From Vibrio hyugaensis (GTDB lineage Bacteria > Pseudomonadota > Gammaproteobacteria > Enterobacterales > Vibrionaceae): 64,000 nucleotides of DNA. The notes below the pieces were generated by a model. That model saw nothing but the letters and a program-made list of their open reading frames with translations. It made no database searches and was not told where the DNA came from. The stretch covers positions 992,001-1,056,000 of the forward strand of contig NZ_CP025794.1 of the NCBI RefSeq assembly GCF_002906655.1, written 5' to 3'. Of this stretch, positions 17,025 through 27,863 are shown piece after piece (the stretch's first letter is position 1; each line of letters begins with the position of its first letter). Position numbers and translations under genes: made by a program.

Positions 17025-18047
17025 TTAATAATCAACTGTTAAGTTAATATCACGAATTTTATCTATAATTGCGCGGTCTTTTGGCATAGGGAAATTGCCA
17101 ACTTGGTTTACTGCACTCTTTGCCGCACCACATAATCGAGCATCACCGCTAATGACTGAAACACCACTTACTACGCCATCTGTTCCAGTTGGCACAAGCT
17201 TAATATTCAGCCTACACGACTTTCCCACAAGGTAATCATCCTTAATGATTCGACTTTCGATTAGCTGTTTATAGATTGCTGCATAACGACCAACTTCCGA
17301 ATCAACATGTTGATTCTTCGCTACTTGGTTAAGTTCGGATTCACTTTCTAGACCAGCAAAAATGTCATCCAGCGCCGCTTCTTGCTCTTTGCGTTCACGC
17401 TCTGCTTTCTCTGCGGCTTCTCGAGCTTTACGTTCGCGCTCAGCGGCCTCTTTGGCTGCTTTTTCTTTCGCGATGCGTTCTTGCTCGGCTTTTGCTGCGG
17501 CTTCACGTTCACGTTTCGCTTTTTCTTCCGCTTCTTTAGCGGCTTTCTCTCGCGCTGCACGTTCCTGCTCTGCTTTACGTACGGCCTCTTCTTTGGCTTT
17601 ACGTTCTTGCTCGGCTTTTGCTGCTCGCTCTTTCTCTTTACGAGTGCGTTCTTCTTCGGCCTTACGTTCTTGCTCTTTCTTCTTGCGAGCAGCTTCGGCT
17701 TCACGAGCGGCTTTGGCGTCTTTCGCTTGCTGCTCTTTCAGCTTACGAATCTGTTCTTCTTCAGCTTTGCGATTCTTTTCCAGCTGCTCAGCTTCACGTC
17801 TCAGTTTATCAAGACGATCTTGCTCTTTTTTTGCCGCTTTCTCACGTTGCTGACGAATTTCTTTGGCTTGTTGTTGGACAAGCTTCGGGTCAATAACAAC
17901 CGCCTGAACCATCTGCCCTGTCGGCTCTGGTTTCGACATAGTGAAATCCGTACCCCAAAGCAGAGCCACTACCAGCAGCGCATGCAAACCAACCGATATT
18001 GCTATCGGCTTGGTGTATTCTTTGGTTTTTTTCTTGTTGTCTTTCAT
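17025..18047 (-). CDS. tolA: Cell envelope integrity protein TolA
   Basis: 340 aa. One N-terminal membrane anchor (about 14-32), then a long helical domain of Lys/Glu/Ala repeats (about 50-225, many KAEQERKAKEE-type units). A C-terminal globular domain (about 245-340) carries two conserved cysteines (SCRLNIKL, DARLCGAA). TolA is the energy-transducing arm that links TolQR at the inner membrane to Pal and TolB. The domain lengths are shorter than in E. coli TolA (421 aa) because the helical part is shorter. It lies 13 bp downstream of tolR. The repeat makes several overlapping reading frames open, none of them real. Confidence 0.95.
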   Translation of the reverse strand: MKDNKKKTKEYTKPIAISVGLHALLVVALLWGTDFTMSKPEPTGQMVQAVVIDPKLVQQQAKEIRQQREKAAKKEQDRLDKLRREAEQLEKNRKAEEEQIRKLKEQQAKDAKAAREAEAARKKKEQERKAEEERTRKEKERAAKAEQERKAKEEAVRKAEQERAAREKAAKEAEEKAKREREAAAKAEQERIAKEKAAKEAAERERKAREAAEKAERERKEQEAALDDIFAGLESESELNQVAKNQHVDSEVGRYAAIYKQLIESRIIKDDYLVGKSCRLNIKLVPTGTDGVVSGVSVISGDARLCGAAKSAVNQVGNFPMPKDRAIIDKIRDINLTVDY

Positions 18048-18060
18048 AGATGCTCGATGT

Positions 18061-18504
18061 CTATTCCCTGATATCGGTCATCAGACCCACTTTTGGGATG
18101 CCTGCACGACTTAACTCGTCAAGCAAAAGCACAACGTCAGCGTATGGCGTTGCCGCATCACCACCGACTGCAACCGGTGAATCAGGCTTGATTTCACGCT
18201 CTGCTTTCACACGGACAATGACGTCTTGTAGTGATAGACCGCGTTGAACCTCTTCATCATTAACGCTTAGGCCCAAATTACCATCGCGATCGATTTCAAT
18301 GATGATGAAGCTACTGTCTGTTTCACCAGCAAGATCTTGCATTGATTCCGCGGTAGAGGTTTTTGGAAGGTCTACATCCACACCTTGAGTGACAAATGGA
18401 GCGGTCGCCATGAAAATGATCAGCAGTACAAGCATAACGTCGATATAAGGTACAACGTTAATCTCTGCGGTCATTTTACGCTTTTTAGGTTGGTAACCCG
18501 CCAT
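18061..18504 (-). CDS. tolR: Tol-Pal protein TolR
   Basis: 147 aa. One membrane helix near 18-38 begins with the conserved proton-channel aspartate (D22 in VVPYIDVMLVLL). A periplasmic ExbD-like domain follows. With TolQ it forms the proton-driven motor of the Tol system. The gene follows tolQ after 3 bp. Confidence 0.95.
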   Translation of the reverse strand: MAGYQPKKRKMTAEINVVPYIDVMLVLLIIFMATAPFVTQGVDVDLPKTSTAESMQDLAGETDSSFIIIEIDRDGNLGLSVNDEEVQRGLSLQDVIVRVKAEREIKPDSPVAVGGDAATPYADVVLLLDELSRAGIPKVGLMTDIRE

Positions 18505-18507
18505 GCC

Positions 18508-19206
18508 TTATTCCTTATTCGCGCTGTCTCGACCCGCCATTGCTTGACGGTGCAGGATGCTGTGGAATTCTTCAGAGAAAGTTGCGTATGTATGCTCTAG
18601 CTTACTTACTTTGTTGCTTAGACGGTTGTAAGCCATTACCGCAGGGATTGCTGCAAACAGACCCATCGCTGTTGCGATCAGTGCTTCTGCGATACCGGGT
18701 GCCACCATAGATAGTGTTGCTTGTTTCACTTCACCCAATGCAATAAAGGCGTGCATGATGCCCCATACCGTACCAAATAGGCCAATGTATGGGCTGATGG
18801 AACCGACCGTTGCGAGGAACGGTAAACTGGTTTCTAGTTCATCCACTTCACGAGCTACAGAAACACGCATTGCACGACCTGTACCTTCCATGATGTAGGC
18901 TGGAGAGTTAGCGTTACTCTTACGCAAGCGTGCAAATTCGGTAAAACCAGCATAGAAGATTTCTTCTGTGCCACCGATGTCGTCTTTACGAGCTTTCACT
19001 TTTTGGTACAGCTGTGAAAGATCGGTACCAGACCAAAATTTGTCTTCAAAGGACTCAGCGTCTTTTGATGCTTGAGACAGTACTTTGCTGCGCTTAATGA
19101 TCATTGCCCATGACGCAATTGACATGCCTAGTAGGGTCAACATCACAAGCTTTACCAACAGACTGGCCTGAAGAAAGAGATCTAAAATGGAAATATCAGC
19201 AGTCAC
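18508..19206 (-). CDS. tolQ: Tol-Pal protein TolQ
   Basis: 232 aa. An ExbB/TolQ/MotA-type protein with three membrane helices (about 15-37, 135-160, 170-195); the two later helices contain the Thr/Gly-rich [18 protein letters not shown] and [21 protein letters not shown] segments lining the proton path. It overlaps the end of ybgC by 11 bp and starts the tolQRA unit. Confidence 0.95.
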   Translation of the reverse strand: MTADISILDLFLQASLLVKLVMLTLLGMSIASWAMIIKRSKVLSQASKDAESFEDKFWSGTDLSQLYQKVKARKDDIGGTEEIFYAGFTEFARLRKSNANSPAYIMEGTGRAMRVSVAREVDELETSLPFLATVGSISPYIGLFGTVWGIMHAFIALGEVKQATLSMVAPGIAEALIATAMGLFAAIPAVMAYNRLSNKVSKLEHTYATFSEEFHSILHRQAMAGRDSANKE

Positions 19207-19615
19207 TATTTGTTAGCTCCGAATTGATAAAAGATGGGATAGCTATTGGTTTCATTTTCTTATTATCGATACATGCTACCTTAACAATTGTCTTGCACAA
19301 TGTTTTGCCTTCATCATTGACTAACTCTTGACAGAATTGCAGGGACGCACGCTTTATTTCTGACACTCGGGTAAGAACGGTCAAATGCTCGTCCAGTCTC
19401 GCCCCTTGGTTGAAATCGATATCCATGTGTCGGACAACAAAGCCAATGTTTTGTTCCAATAACACATGTTGAGAAATGCCTTTTGCACGCAACATCTCAG
19501 TGCGTGCGCGTTCAAAGAATTTTAAATAATTAGAGTGATATACAACGCCACCCGCATCGGTATCTTCATAATACACGGTGATCGGCCAGCGGAAGGGATT
19601 AGATGTGCCTTGCAA
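19196..19615 (-). CDS. ybgC: Acyl-CoA thioesterase YbgC (hotdog fold)
   Basis: 139 aa from a TTG codon at 19613-19615; no ATG is available upstream, and the TTG start gives [11 protein letters not shown], which aligns well with the E. coli N-terminus. The 4-hydroxybenzoyl-CoA thioesterase signature [26 protein letters not shown] (first half, catalytic Asp) is intact. YbgC hydrolyses acyl-CoA or acyl-ACP and associates with the phospholipid synthesis machinery. It is the first gene of the tol-pal operon, overlapping tolQ. Confidence 0.9.
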   Translation of the reverse strand: MQGTSNPFRWPITVYYEDTDAGGVVYHSNYLKFFERARTEMLRAKGISQHVLLEQNIGFVVRHMDIDFNQGARLDEHLTVLTRVSEIKRASLQFCQELVNDEGKTLCKTIVKVACIDNKKMKPIAIPSFINSELTNSDC

Positions 19616-19714
19616 GGGAGTACCAGTACTTTCAATTCTTTAAAGCAATTACTATAACTGAAGCGGCAGTAATTGGTACTGAGCGAAGAGAATATTTTTG
19701 AATTTTGTAGAAAA

Positions 19715-19746
19715 AATAAAAGCCAGACAAGACGCCTGGCTTTTTA
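19715..19746 (-). terminator. Terminator of the cydAB-cydX-ybgE operon
   Basis: Stem AAAAGCCAG / CTGGCTTTT with a T-run on the minus strand, 40 bp after ybgE. Confidence 0.85.
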
Positions 19747-19787
19747 TTCGATGATTTAATAACCGACTTTATTTCAGAGTGTAACGC

Positions 19788-20090
19788 TTACATGAAATAG
19801 AGTACTGTTAAATAAACTAAGATAGCGAGTGAGAAATAAGGACTGAACAATACTTGCCAGTACCAATTTCTTGGCTTGAAGCCCACACCGTAAACCATGC
19901 TTGAGCAGACTGCCCAAATCAGTGCCGGTGCGATAAACGCATTAAAGCCACCAATTTCTCGATGGTATGCGTTTGGATCCCACATCACCAATCCTACGTG
20001 CATAAAGCCGAGGATTAAGGCCAAGGCTCTCAATAAAGTCTTGTCCATTGGTGCGTGAAGTTTCGCTACCTTATCAGCGAGATTACTCAC
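19788..20090 (-). CDS. ybgE: Cyd operon protein YbgE
   Basis: 100 aa from a GTG start that overlaps the last codons of cydX by 8 bp. Three hydrophobic segments (about 19-37, 50-68, 80-98) mark a small inner-membrane protein. YbgE is regularly the last gene of the cytochrome bd operon; its function is not established. Overlap and order support co-translation with cydX. Confidence 0.88.
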   Translation of the reverse strand: MSNLADKVAKLHAPMDKTLLRALALILGFMHVGLVMWDPNAYHREIGGFNAFIAPALIWAVCSSMVYGVGFKPRNWYWQVLFSPYFSLAILVYLTVLYFM

Positions 20091-20190
20091 TGTCTTTATC
20101 CATCATTTCTGAGTGCTCTAACCAAAGAGCGTTGATGATACCGAATGCACAAGCAAGTAGTACACCTAGAATCCATGCGAAATACCACAT
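20083..20190 (-). CDS. cydX: Cytochrome bd-I accessory subunit CydX
   Basis: 35 aa, beginning MWYFAWILGVLLACAFG and continuing INALWLEHSE, the CydX/YbgT signature. It is a single-helix subunit that binds the CydAB oxidase and stabilises its haems. It lies 12 bp after cydB and overlaps ybgE by 8 bp. Although very short, it is unmistakable. Confidence 0.95.
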   Translation of the reverse strand: MWYFAWILGVLLACAFGIINALWLEHSEMMDKDSE

Positions 20191-20202
20191 AGTAATAGCT
20201 CC

Positions 20203-21339
20203 TTAGTAAAGTGAGTTTTTGTTTTCTTCGATGAACTTGTCATCCAAGCGACCAAACATCTTGTAGTAAGTCCAAGACGTGTAAGCCAGGATGATTGGAA
20301 CCATAACAAACGCAACGCCTGTCATTAGGTTCAGAGTCAGTTCAGATGAAGTTGCATCCCACATTGTCAAGCTATGTGCGTAAACCTCACTTGATGGCAT
20401 GACGAATGGGAACATTGCAATACCAGCAGTAAAGATAACACCCGCGTTACCAAGGCTAGACGTTAGGAACGCGATACCACACTTCTCTAGGCGAGATGCC
20501 AATACAGCTAGAAGCGGCATTGCAACACCCAGTACAGGCGCAGCCCATAGCATTGGGTAGGTTTCGAAGTTCGTCATCCACGCGCCTGCTTTACGGATAA
20601 CCTCTTTGTTTAGAGGGTTTGAAGCAGCGCCAGTGTCGATACCACCTACAATAACGTAACCCTCGATGCTCTGAATCCAGAAGCCAGCAGCTACGAATGC
20701 AACCACGGTTAATAGACCCATTAGCTGAGCAACGTTACGAGCACGAGTGTGTACTTCGCCAGTTGTCTTCATTTGTAGCCAAGTTGAACCTTGCATCAGG
20801 ATCATGAACAAGCTTACTAGACCACACAGCAACGCAAATGGGTTAAGAAGACCAAAGAACGAACCATGGTACGTTGGCATTAAGAATTCGTTCAGTTGGA
20901 ATGGAACGCCTTGTAGCAGGTTACCAAACGCCACACCAAAGATGATTGGTGGAACGAAGCCACTGATTGAGATACAGATATCCCAAGTGTTACGCCATTT
21001 TTTATCTTCAATCTTTGAACGGTAATCAAGACCGATTGGACGTAGCCAAAGTGCCGCTAGAGTCAGGATCATCGCTAGGTAGAAACCAGAAAACGACGTC
21101 GCGTAAACCAAAGGCCATGCTGCGAACAATGCACCACCAGCAGTGATAAGCCATACTTGGTTACCATCCCAGTGAGGAGCGATCGAGTTAATCATCACAC
21201 GGCGTTGCGTGTCGTTTTTACCGATAATAGGTACAAGCGCGCCCACACCCATATCGAAACCGTCAGTAATTGCAAAACCAACTAGTAGAACACCGATCAG
21301 TACCCACCAGATGAATCGCAAGATTTCGTAATCAAACAT
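20203..21339 (-). CDS. cydB: Cytochrome bd ubiquinol oxidase subunit II
   Basis: 378 aa, like E. coli CydB (379). Multiple membrane helices; characteristic N-terminal LRFIWWVLIGVLLVGFAITDGFDMGVG and the NSIAPHWDGNQVWLITAGGA stretch are present. With CydA it forms the high-affinity terminal oxidase that reduces O2 at low oxygen. It follows cydA by 17 bp. Confidence 0.96.
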   Translation of the reverse strand: MFDYEILRFIWWVLIGVLLVGFAITDGFDMGVGALVPIIGKNDTQRRVMINSIAPHWDGNQVWLITAGGALFAAWPLVYATSFSGFYLAMILTLAALWLRPIGLDYRSKIEDKKWRNTWDICISISGFVPPIIFGVAFGNLLQGVPFQLNEFLMPTYHGSFFGLLNPFALLCGLVSLFMILMQGSTWLQMKTTGEVHTRARNVAQLMGLLTVVAFVAAGFWIQSIEGYVIVGGIDTGAASNPLNKEVIRKAGAWMTNFETYPMLWAAPVLGVAMPLLAVLASRLEKCGIAFLTSSLGNAGVIFTAGIAMFPFVMPSSEVYAHSLTMWDATSSELTLNLMTGVAFVMVPIILAYTSWTYYKMFGRLDDKFIEENKNSLY

Positions 21340-21356
21340 CTTGTTGTCTCCTTGTC

Positions 21357-22943
21357 TTACGCTTCTACTTGGCGACTAACTTTGTCTTCAACAGAGTCAG
21401 CGTTTTGCTCGAAGTGGTAGCGACCAGTTTTCAGGCTGCTTGGACCTTTACGAGCGAATTTCACCATTAGGTATACTTCTGCAATTAGGAACGCAGTGTA
21501 TAGCGCTAGGATTGCAAATAGTGAAGTCCAGATTTCACCTGCAGTTAGTGCTGAAGCAGCAACGTGTACTGGTAGGATTTCACCTACAGCCCACGGTTGA
21601 CGGCCGTATTCAGCAACGAACCAACCCGCTTCGATCGCAATCCAAGGTAGTGGAATGCTGAACAATGCAGCTTTAAGAATCCAAGGTTTCTGTTCGATCT
21701 TCTGACGACATGTTTGGATGAATGACGCACCAAATACGAATAGCATGATGAAGCCACACGCAACCATGATACGGAACGACCAGAATAGCGGCCATACTGT
21801 TGGGATTGAATCATCCGCAGCAGCTTGGATTTGGTCTTCAGTCGCATCAACAACTTTGTCTGTGTAACGTTTTAGAAGCAGGCCGTAACCTAGGTCACCT
21901 TTCACTTCGTCAAACGCAGTCATGTTTGCTTCAGACTTATCGCCTGCACGCAGTTTTTCAAGCAATTCGTATGCGTACATACCAGTACGGATACGGTCAA
22001 CGTGCTCTTCACGTAGATCGTGTAGACCTGTTACTTGCTCATCAAACGAACGCGTTGCGATGATACCCATTACGTAAGGGATCTTGATTGCGTAATCGGT
22101 GTTCATTGTTTCTTGGTTCGGTAAACCAAACAGTGTGAACGCCGCCGGTGCTGGTTCTGTATGCCATTCAGCTTCTACCGCTGCTAGCTTCACTTTTTGA
22201 ACTTCACCAAGCTCGTAACCAGATTCATCACCTAGCACGATTGTAGACAGGATTGCTGCCATACCGAAAGAAGCTGCGATAGCGAACGAACGACGAGCGA
22301 ACGCCACATCACGACCTTTTAATAGGTAGTAAGAACTGATGCCAAGAACGAACATTGCACCACACGTGTAACCAGATGCTACTGTGTGTACAAATTTAAC
22401 TTGCGCTACAGGGTTTAGTACAACGTCTGCAAAGCTCACCATTTCCATACGCATGGTTTCGAAGTTGAATTCTGCGCCAACTGGGTTTTGCATCCAGCCG
22501 TTCGCGATAAGAATCCAAAGTGCAGAGAAGTTAGAACCCAAAGCAACCAACCAGGTTACCGCTAAGTGTTGACGTTTTGATAGACGATCCCACCCGAAGA
22601 AGAATAGACCAACAAAAGTTGACTCCAGGAAGAAAGCAACCAGTGCTTCGATCGCTAGTGGTGCACCGAAGATGTCACCTACATAATGGGAGTAGTAAGA
22701 CCAGTTCGTACCAAACTGGAACTCCATGGTAAGGCCAGTAGCCACACCAAGTGCAAAGTTAATACCGAAAAGCTTACCCCAGAACTTGGTCATGTCCTTG
22801 TAGATTTGCTTGTTCGTCATTACGTACATTGATTCCATAATGGCCAAAAGGAAGGCCATACCAAGGGTCAATGGTACGAATAGGAAGTGATACATCGCTG
22901 TCAGTGCAAACTGCAACCGCGACAGATCAACTACGTCAATCAT
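21357..22943 (-). CDS. cydA: Cytochrome bd ubiquinol oxidase subunit I
   Basis: 528 aa from ATG at 22943, chosen because AGGAGT precedes it by 4 nt; a longer in-frame reading adds ten residues without support. The protein starts [20 protein letters not shown], in which the His is the expected haem b595 ligand. Quinol-loop and haem-ligand segments ([45 protein letters not shown]) are present. It carries the quinol site and the haems. It is first in cydAB-cydX-ybgE and is preceded by two FNR palindromes. Confidence 0.97.
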   Translation of the reverse strand: MIDVVDLSRLQFALTAMYHFLFVPLTLGMAFLLAIMESMYVMTNKQIYKDMTKFWGKLFGINFALGVATGLTMEFQFGTNWSYYSHYVGDIFGAPLAIEALVAFFLESTFVGLFFFGWDRLSKRQHLAVTWLVALGSNFSALWILIANGWMQNPVGAEFNFETMRMEMVSFADVVLNPVAQVKFVHTVASGYTCGAMFVLGISSYYLLKGRDVAFARRSFAIAASFGMAAILSTIVLGDESGYELGEVQKVKLAAVEAEWHTEPAPAAFTLFGLPNQETMNTDYAIKIPYVMGIIATRSFDEQVTGLHDLREEHVDRIRTGMYAYELLEKLRAGDKSEANMTAFDEVKGDLGYGLLLKRYTDKVVDATEDQIQAAADDSIPTVWPLFWSFRIMVACGFIMLFVFGASFIQTCRQKIEQKPWILKAALFSIPLPWIAIEAGWFVAEYGRQPWAVGEILPVHVAASALTAGEIWTSLFAILALYTAFLIAEVYLMVKFARKGPSSLKTGRYHFEQNADSVEDKVSRQVEA

Positions 22944-23158
22944 GGTAACTCCTATGTGTCGGCTGAATGACACTCTCTACATATTGCAATCCATATACAA
23001 GTGTAATTTACACTTGAAAAATGTTGAATTATCACAACTATTTGTTGCAAAAATGTGCTTTGTTGGTTAGTTAATTGTTAAGCATCAGCTAATATAGCTA
23101 GACCTAATATTACTGCTAAAAACAGTTTGTTTCAAAAGGTTTATAGAGAGAAACCGCT

Positions 23159-23172
23159 TTGATGTATATCAA
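23159..23172. promoter_or_regulatory. FNR-type binding site 1
   Basis: TTGATGTATATCAA matches the FNR consensus TTGATnnnnATCAA at all ten defined positions. It lies 216 bp before the cydA start. Confidence 0.8.
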
Positions 23173-23208
23173 TCTTTATGCGCTGAATTTGGACAAAAAA
23201 CCATCACA

Positions 23209-23222
23209 TTGATCCAGATCAA
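23209..23222. promoter_or_regulatory. FNR-type binding site 2
   Basis: TTGATCCAGATCAA, again a perfect palindrome. Its centre lies exactly 50 bp from that of site 1. Two sites suggest oxygen-dependent control of cydAB, as in E. coli where FNR and ArcA act on cyd. Confidence 0.8.
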
Positions 23223-23404
23223 ACGATATCAGAAGAGTATGTTAATAGAGAGTAATCAGGAGAGAAAATAATCAGTTAGGCAAGAACATAGAGTTAACAA
23301 TCTATAAGTTTTTATTACCTATTTAGTATTAGAAGAGATTTAATAAATGAGAGGTTGGTCAACATTGGTGAAATGCTGAGCGCTGCGCGCCCAGCGTTGG
23401 AATC

Positions 23405-24409
23405 TTACTTTTCAATTCCGAAATGCAGATAAGCGCGATCGGTGGCTATTCTACCACGAGGTGTGCGTTGTAAGTAACCTTGTTGAATCAAATAAGGCTC
23501 TAACACATCTTCAATGGTGTCTTTCTCCTCCCCAATGGCTGCTGCCATGTTATCCAGACCGACTGGACCACCACCAAACTTTTCCATAATCGCAAGAAGC
23601 AGTTTGCGGTCCATGTAATCAAAGCCTTGTGCATCGACGTCTAGCATGTTCAGAGCTTTATCAGCAACGTCGACACAGATATGGCCATTACCTTTTACTT
23701 CCGCGTAGTCACGCACACGGCGTAATAAACGGTTAGCGATACGTGGCGTACCACGAGCACGACGAGCAACTTCTAACGCACCTTCCGATTCCATTGACAA
23801 GCCTAGGCAATCCGCGCTGCGTTGAACGATATCCTGCAAGTCTTTAACTTTGTAATACTCAAGGCGCTGAGTAATACCGAATCGGTCTCGCAATGGCGAG
23901 GTCAATGAACCCGCTCGTGTGGTTGCACCAATAAGCGTGAAAGGAGGCAAATCGATTTTGATAGAACGCGCCGCTGGGCCTTCGCCAATCATGATGTCTA
24001 ACTGGTAGTCTTCCATTGCTGGATACAGCACTTCTTCAACCATCGGGCTTAAGCGGTGGATCTCATCGATAAAGAGCACATCGTTTTCTTCAAGGTTCGT
24101 GAGAAGCGCTGCCAAGTCCCCTGCTTTCTCAAGCACAGGGCCAGAAGTTGTACGAATGTTCACTTCCATCTCGTTCGCGACAATGTTCGCAAGCGTAGTT
24201 TTACCCAAACCTGGAGGACCAAAGATCAATAAGTGGTCAAGCGCTTCACTTCGCAGCTGAGCGGCTTTGATGAAGATCTCCATCTGGTTACGGACGTGGT
24301 CCTGACCTTGGTAATCCGCTAACTTCTTAGGGCGAATAGCTCGGTCGATGACGTCTTCTTCACGAAATGCAGGATTTTCAGGCGCGATTAAACGATCGGC
24401 TTCAATCAT
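23405..24409 (-). CDS. ruvB: Holliday junction branch-migration helicase RuvB
   Basis: 334 aa. An AAA+ motor with Walker [12 protein letters not shown] (about 64-74), Walker B LFIDEIHR, sensor-1 region GATTRAG and a C-terminal winged helix. Hexamers drive branch migration with RuvA. It follows ruvA after 21 bp. Confidence 0.97.
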   Translation of the reverse strand: MIEADRLIAPENPAFREEDVIDRAIRPKKLADYQGQDHVRNQMEIFIKAAQLRSEALDHLLIFGPPGLGKTTLANIVANEMEVNIRTTSGPVLEKAGDLAALLTNLEENDVLFIDEIHRLSPMVEEVLYPAMEDYQLDIMIGEGPAARSIKIDLPPFTLIGATTRAGSLTSPLRDRFGITQRLEYYKVKDLQDIVQRSADCLGLSMESEGALEVARRARGTPRIANRLLRRVRDYAEVKGNGHICVDVADKALNMLDVDAQGFDYMDRKLLLAIMEKFGGGPVGLDNMAAAIGEEKDTIEDVLEPYLIQQGYLQRTPRGRIATDRAYLHFGIEK

Positions 24410-24430
24410 ATTGTTACCTTAGACTTACCG

Positions 24431-25042
24431 TTACACCATTGATTTTAGCGCTTCACGGATCAGTTGCTCGCTGCTCATGTCCGGTTTAGCAATTTGAGAG
24501 ACCACTTTCGATGCTTGAGTTGGCTTGTAACCCAGAGCAAGTAGCGCGCTGATCGCTTCTTCTTCTGCGTTATTGGATGCCGCTGCCGAATCTGTTGGCG
24601 CAGCATCAGTAAATGGCGTGAACAAGTCACCCGCACCCCAACCTTTAAGGCGGTCTTTCATTTCCACAACAAGGCGCTCTGCGGTTTTCTTACCAACGCC
24701 AGGCAGTTTCACCAGTGTTGAAATGTCTTCACGCTCTACGCAAGAGACAAATTGGCTTGCCGTCATACCAGAAAGGATGCCCAGTCCCAGTTTAGGACCG
24801 ACGCCGTTCGCTTTAATTACTTCACGGAAGAGCGCACGTTCTTTGACTGTGTTGAAGCCGTAAAGCAGTTGAGCGTCTTCACGCACAACAAAATGAGTAT
24901 AAATGATCGCTTCTTCGCCGACGTTTGGCAGTTCGTAGAAACAGCTCATTGGCATCTGTACTTCATAACCAATGCCATTAACTTCAATTAAAACTTCAGG
25001 TGGTTGCTTTTCAAGCAGAGTGCCGCGAAGACGTCCAATCAC
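24431..25042 (-). CDS. ruvA: Holliday junction DNA-binding protein RuvA
   Basis: 203 aa from GTG at 25042, giving [16 protein letters not shown] exactly as in E. coli RuvA (also 203 aa); a longer reading upstream adds residues with no family match. OB-fold, two helix-hairpin-helix motifs ([31 protein letters not shown]) and the RuvB-binding C-terminal domain (about 155-203). It binds four-way junctions and recruits RuvB. Confidence 0.95.
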   Translation of the reverse strand: MIGRLRGTLLEKQPPEVLIEVNGIGYEVQMPMSCFYELPNVGEEAIIYTHFVVREDAQLLYGFNTVKERALFREVIKANGVGPKLGLGILSGMTASQFVSCVEREDISTLVKLPGVGKKTAERLVVEMKDRLKGWGAGDLFTPFTDAAPTDSAAASNNAEEEAISALLALGYKPTQASKVVSQIAKPDMSSEQLIREALKSMV

Positions 25043-25189
25043 TATAAATACTCTTTGGAAATGAATTTGCGACAGGATAATAAAGAACTGGATAGACATC
25101 CAGTCCTTTATGCCGTTCGGTTAGATTTTTGAGGCAACTGAATCTCTAAATCAATCTGAGGTAACTCATTTTTTAATACGCGAACACGC

Positions 25190-25711
25190 TTAACGGTAAC
25201 GTCCTTTTCTCGCACTAGTTGCTTTACCCGCAAGCGCCACCAGCGTCTTGTTGGTATTGGCATGACAAATGGCGACACCTAACGCATCGGCAGCATCGGC
25301 TTGGGGTTTCGCTGGCAACTTAAGCATGTGTTGAACCATGTGTTGAACCTGTACTTTGTCTGCACCACCACTCCCCGTCACCGCTTGTTTGATAAGACGA
25401 GCGGCATATTCATACACGGGAAGGTCGGCGTTAACCGCAGCCACGATAGCACTACCACGAGCCTGACCTAGCTTAAGTGCTGAGTCTGCGTTCTTCGCCA
25501 TAAAGACTTGCTCAATAGCAAATACATCTGGTTGGAACTGAGTGATGATTTCTGTCACGCCCGCATAGATCTGCTTAAGGCGGCCCGGCAATTCTTTTTC
25601 AGAAGTACGAATACAACCACTGCCTAGATATTGCAGATGACGGCCTTGTTGGCGAATCACGCCATAACCAGTAATGCGGGAGCCTGGGTCAATGCCCAAA
25701 ATAATTGACAT
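25190..25711 (-). CDS. ruvC: Holliday junction resolvase RuvC
   Basis: 173 aa, as in E. coli. An RNase-H-like endonuclease with acidic catalytic residues in ILGIDPGSR (D8), FAIEQVF (Glu) and the [11 protein letters not shown] region near the C-terminus. It cuts four-way junctions symmetrically. It heads the ruvCAB group; 147 bp separate it from ruvA. Confidence 0.96.
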   Translation of the reverse strand: MSIILGIDPGSRITGYGVIRQQGRHLQYLGSGCIRTSEKELPGRLKQIYAGVTEIITQFQPDVFAIEQVFMAKNADSALKLGQARGSAIVAAVNADLPVYEYAARLIKQAVTGSGGADKVQVQHMVQHMLKLPAKPQADAADALGVAICHANTNKTLVALAGKATSARKGRYR

Positions 25712-25765
25712 GAAGTATCCTAATCAATAACTCACTGTAAGTATGAGAATATATGCCATTAAAAC

Positions 25766-25794
25766 AAAAACTCCCGCAAGTGCGGGAGTTTTTG
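25766..25794 (-). terminator. Terminator of aspS
   Basis: Stem AAAAACTCCCGCA / TGCGGGAGTTTTT, with T-runs on both sides. Confidence 0.9.
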
Positions 25795-25812
25795 TTTAAT
25801 ATAGTTGTGCGC

Positions 25813-27591
25813 TTATTCTGCGTCTTTTTCTTTCGCAACTGTTACTGCAATTGCTAGCTCTTCTAGAGCCGCTGGGTTTGCAAGGCTTGGAGCGTCTGTT
25901 AGTAGACACGCCGCTGCTGTTGTTTTAGGGAATGCGATAACATCACGGATGTTCTCAGTACCACATAGCAGCATTACTAGACGGTCTAGACCGAATGCAA
26001 GACCTGCGTGAGGTGGCGTACCGAATTTCAGCGCTTCCAATAGGAAACCAAACTTCAGTTTTTGCTCGTCTGCATCGATACCTAGAATATCGAATACCGC
26101 TGCTTGCATTTCTGCGTTGTGAATACGTACAGAACCGCCGCCCACTTCGTAGCCGTTTAGAACCATGTCGTATGCGTTTGAGTTCGCTACTGCTGGGTTC
26201 GCTTTTAGCTCTTCCGCAGTCACACCTAGAGGCGATGTGAATGGGTGGTGCATCGCGTGTAGGTTGCCTTCGTCGTCTTCTTCGAACATAGGGAAGTCAA
26301 CAACCCATAATGGAGCCCAAGTGCCTTCTTTAGTTAGACCTAGGTCTTTACCAAGTTTAAGACGAAGTGCACCTAGTGCTTCAGCAACGATGTTAGCTTT
26401 GTCTGCGCCAAATAGGATGATGTCGCCAGATTCCGCTTGAGTGCGATCTAGAATACCGTTGATCACGTCTTCGTTTAGGAATTTAGCTACTGGAGATTGG
26501 ATGCCTTCCATGCCTGCTGCACGGTCGTTAACCTTCATCCATGCTAGACCTTTCGCACCGTAGATACCTACGAATTCTGCGTAACCGTCGATTTGCTTAC
26601 GAGTAAGCTCAGCACCACCTGGTACGCGGATAACTGCAACGCGACCTTTCTCGTCGTTTGCTGGGCCAGAGAATACTTTGAACTCAACGTCTTTCACTAG
26701 GTCAGCAACGTCTACTAGCTCTAGTGGGTTACGTAGGTCTGGCTTGTCAGAACCGAAACGACGAATCGCTTCGCTGAATGGCATTACTGGGAATTCACCT
26801 AGGTCAACGTTCAGTAGCTCTTGCCACATTTCACGAACCATTTTCTCAGTCGTTGCACGAACTTGGTCAGCCGTCATGAATGACGTTTCAATATCGATCT
26901 GAGTGAATTCTGGTTGACGGTCAGCACGCAAGTCTTCATCACGGAAACACTTAACGATTTGGTAGTAACGGTCAAAACCAGACATCATTAGAAGCTGTTT
27001 GAATAGCTGTGGAGACTGAGGAAGCGCGTAGAAGCTGCCTTTGTGAACACGGCTAGGTACTAGGTAGTCACGAGCGCCTTCTGGTGTCGCTTTTGTTAGT
27101 ACTGGTGTTTCGATGTCTAGGAAGCCGTTGTCATCTAGGAAACGACGAACAAAGCTAGACGCTTTAGCACGTAGCTTGATACGGTCGCTCATTTCTGGAC
27201 GACGTAGATCTAGGTAACGGTACTTCAAACGTTGCTCTTCAGAGTTCTTTTGGTTGAAGTCTAGAGGCAGAACGTCAGAACGGTTGATGATTTCAAGACC
27301 TTTCGCAAGGATCTCAACTTCACCTGTTGCCATGTCTTTGTTTACTTGGTTTTCTGGACGAACGCGAACTTCACCAGTTAGCTTGATACAGAATTCATTA
27401 CGAAGTGTGTTAGCCACTTCATACGCATCTGCCATATCTGGATCAACAACTACCTGAACGATACCTTCGCGATCTCGCATATCGATAAAAATAAGACCGC
27501 CTAAATCACGACGACGGTTAACCCAGCCGCAAAGTTCTACAGTTTGTCCTGCAAGGGACTTGTTCAGGTGACCACAGTAATGGGTACGCAT
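25813..27591 (-). CDS. aspS: Aspartyl-tRNA synthetase
   Basis: 592 aa, class IIb synthetase. N-terminal OB-fold anticodon-binding domain starting [15 protein letters not shown], motif 2 ([18 protein letters not shown], about 217-234), a bacterial GAD insertion domain (about 300-400), and motif 3 ([13 protein letters not shown], near 533). It charges tRNA-Asp in the cytoplasm. It lies just upstream of ruvC, a common neighbourhood in gammaproteobacteria. Confidence 0.97.
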   Translation of the reverse strand: MRTHYCGHLNKSLAGQTVELCGWVNRRRDLGGLIFIDMRDREGIVQVVVDPDMADAYEVANTLRNEFCIKLTGEVRVRPENQVNKDMATGEVEILAKGLEIINRSDVLPLDFNQKNSEEQRLKYRYLDLRRPEMSDRIKLRAKASSFVRRFLDDNGFLDIETPVLTKATPEGARDYLVPSRVHKGSFYALPQSPQLFKQLLMMSGFDRYYQIVKCFRDEDLRADRQPEFTQIDIETSFMTADQVRATTEKMVREMWQELLNVDLGEFPVMPFSEAIRRFGSDKPDLRNPLELVDVADLVKDVEFKVFSGPANDEKGRVAVIRVPGGAELTRKQIDGYAEFVGIYGAKGLAWMKVNDRAAGMEGIQSPVAKFLNEDVINGILDRTQAESGDIILFGADKANIVAEALGALRLKLGKDLGLTKEGTWAPLWVVDFPMFEEDDEGNLHAMHHPFTSPLGVTAEELKANPAVANSNAYDMVLNGYEVGGGSVRIHNAEMQAAVFDILGIDADEQKLKFGFLLEALKFGTPPHAGLAFGLDRLVMLLCGTENIRDVIAFPKTTAAACLLTDAPSLANPAALEELAIAVTVAKEKDAE

Positions 27592-27863
27592 AATGAAATT
27601 CCCAATCTCTCAAATATTGTTAACTACGCTCTGTCAGCCTCATTGCCGAGCAGAGTAAAGATCCATTTATACGCTGAAAGCCTATGAAAATCGACTACTC
27701 AACATACAATTAAGTGTGTTTTATCATTCATTGGTGGTTTTTAGTACAACAAATGTTCAAAAGCGCACCAAAGCGAAAAAATTGGTGGGGATTATAGCGT
27801 GAAATTACCCATTTCAGCAAAACTCTCGTAAAGTGGGCTCAGGAAAAAACGTAAAGCAGAGAT

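Larger units (their letters stand above)
22944..23404. other. Intergenic region between ruvB and cydA
   Basis: 461 bp without a gene. It contains the cydA promoter, two FNR-type palindromes (listed separately) and, near 23381-23396 close to the ruvB stop, a short CGCTG/CAGCG hairpin without a T-run. Confidence 0.7.

Noticed and set aside
17348..18071. Several long open frames on both strands opposite and inside tolA
   Set aside because: They are produced by the Lys/Glu/Ala repeat of tolA; the tolA frame is the only one with family matches.
23379..23398. CGCTG/CAGCG hairpin as terminator of ruvB
   Set aside because: It has no following T-run on the minus strand; kept only as a note.
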